A DNA stretch of 64,000 nt from Sclerotiophoma versabilis (lineage: Eukaryota; Ascomycota; Dothideomycetes; Pleosporales; Didymellaceae). Position 1 is the stretch's first letter. The number at the start of each line of letters is the position of its first letter. Shown here one piece after another: positions 62,778-64,000 of the stretch. The stretch is from NCBI GenBank assembly GCA_012274445.1, contig JAAROD010000026.1:186001-250000 (forward strand), read 5' to 3'. A program made the translations under genes and the position numbers. The notes below the pieces were generated by a model. It saw only the letters and a program-made list of their open reading frames with translations. It ran no database searches and was not told the origin of the DNA.

Positions 62778-64000
62778 TCATTCGGCTGGTGCGTCTTCGA
62801 CTTTCCATATAAGAGAAGGCTCACGCATGCCTGAAGCAGCAGTGTCCGCTAAAAATGCTTCGATCCTCCTCACGCGCCTATTACCGAGCTCAGGCTTATG
62901 CTGGGCTGGTCGATATTAGCGCTAGAGAATGTCTGTACCAATTGACCTGACTTACCAAGCAAATACCCAATACCGACACCGTTGGGAGAGCCTGGCCTAC
63001 TGTCAGTCCTGCAGCGACTGTGCACCAGTCGAACCGGCTTACCAAGAATGAGAGGACCAGGGTCCTGGTCCGCTGACCAGTCTACCCAAGGATAGGGCTT
63101 TAGTGCTTTGTCTGCATCTTTGAGCGGCTCCTTCGACGATTCTTCAAGAGCAGCAGCGATTAACCGCTGTGTCGCGCCATTTGTGATTGACCAGGTGATA
63201 ATGTAGTTGAGCTTGACACCCTTATCGTGGTAGGGCTTCCAGGCTAGCCAAGTTATGTCTGAGGACGATCGCAGATCTGGGAACTCTGGAGGTTGGACGG
63301 GAGGGCGACGGTACTGACTCTGATGTGCAGCGCTATATCGTTTTGCGAAAACCAAAACTACGAATATGTTAAGAAGGTGTCTCTGTCAAGAGCTCGAACA
63401 CTTACCACCGTCCTTTGCGTTTATTGCGAACTGGTACAGGGCGCCGGTAACCTATGGCAAGGTTAGACCTTGCGGCAAGTGAGTAAGGAGGAAGAGCTTT
63501 TACCCTCACCGTCTGACCAGTACGTGGGTTGGTGTAGGTTTGGTCGTCGATGCTAATGGTCTTGTGCTCAGGGTCCCCGTGGGTGATGCGGACGCACTTC
63601 CAGTCCTTTTTGTCGGCCGAGACACCCTTCGACTCAAGAACAGTCTGCAGACCATACATACCTTTGCCGTTACCCATGTCGCACTTGGGGTTCTTTCTGG
63701 GTGTCTTGGTGATGTAGCCCCATTTGGTGAGGTCTGTTTGTTGATGAGAAAATGATCAAAGATGACGGACATACCATACCGTCCAGCTGCAGATAGTCAC
63801 TATGAGCAGAGGCTTGAGACGGCGCAAATAACTGCCCAGCCTTTGCATCGTCCATGTGCATCATCGACCACAAAGCACAACCTTTGTTCTTGGCTTTGGC
63901 ATACTCTTGACCCATGGCCGGAGAGCCATCCCAACGCTTTGACAAGTTAGAGGCGTTTGTGAAGCCGGTATCGCTCAGATTGACTGCCGTCTGGATGAGA
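62778..64000 (-). CDS. Hypothetical protein, 5' end beyond the window
   Basis: Minus-strand multi-exon gene whose start lies beyond 64000. Exons seen: 63780-64000 (partial), 63510-63733, 63406-63451, 63043-63357, 62956-62991 and 62778-62905, with introns of 46, 58, 48, 51 and 50 nt, all GT...AG and keeping one frame. Phrases include NLSDTGFTNASNLSKRWDGS, GCALWSMMHMDDAKAGQLFA, DLTKWGYITKTPRKNPKC, ITHGDPEHKTISIDDQTY, VDWSADQDPGPLILG and the end SLIWKVEDAPAE. I do not recognise the family. No membrane segment is seen; a signal peptide cannot be judged. The clean splice pattern makes a functional gene likely. Confidence 0.65.

Noticed and set aside
1..64000. tRNA genes, CRISPR arrays, telomeric repeats, rDNA other than 5S
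   Set aside because: I looked for T-arm GTTCRANNC words with matching acceptor stems, direct-repeat/spacer arrays and TTAGGG arrays and found none convincing. A tRNAscan-SE run would be decisive for tRNAs.

Overview
The window looks like nuclear DNA of a filamentous ascomycete, most likely a dothideomycete (this class call is an inference). Genes have short introns of about 45-60 nt with GTRNGT donors, CTAAY-like branch points and YAG acceptors. 5S rRNA genes are dispersed rather than in the rDNA array. AT-rich, stop-saturated blocks look like RIP-mutated transposon debris. The gene content is typical of such fungi: DOT1, a two-domain fluoride exporter, U1-70K, an AA9 LPMO, Zn2Cys6 regulators, F-box-like proteins, an OPT transporter and a UbiA-family protein.

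Layout. 1-7.9 kb is accessory: a purine deaminase gene and a small unknown gene among AT-rich debris, a truncated 5S copy, and an LTR-like segment holding four copies of a perfect 14-bp hairpin. 8-18 kb is a housekeeping core: DOT1 (with an in-frame coding minisatellite), FEX-type fluoride exporter, bacterial-type uracil phosphoribosyltransferase, U1-70K and mL43 sharing a divergent promoter, and triosephosphate isomerase. 18-33 kb holds a CHY zinc-finger protein, an F-box-like/R3H protein, two unknown genes, a secreted AA9 LPMO, a membrane-anchored haem-oxygenase-like protein, a HemK-like methyltransferase, a secreted Thr-rich protein and an unknown small gene. 34-43 kb has two Zn2Cys6 regulators flanking a MARVEL-like membrane protein, then two tandem paralogues that each carry two copies of a short G-x-Y/F-K/R-G-K/R motif.

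43-54 kb is gene-poor and decayed: an NLR-type N-terminal domain fragment followed by degenerate purine-rich sequence, a secreted multi-exon gene with an apparent frame break, an F-box-like gene with a frameshift in an A-run, and an intact-looking 5S rRNA gene. 54-64 kb holds an eight-plus-exon OPT transporter, another F-box-like gene, a UbiA-superfamily gene and the 3' part of an unknown gene that runs off the window end.

The genes do not form one evident pathway. The strongest candidates for new biology are the membrane-anchored haem-oxygenase-like (HDO) protein at 25.7-28.0 kb, the tandem paralogue pair at 40.1-43.0 kb, and the F-box-like/R3H combination at 18.8-19.9 kb. All exon boundaries were placed by eye from splice consensus and frame continuity; none has been checked against transcripts or databases.
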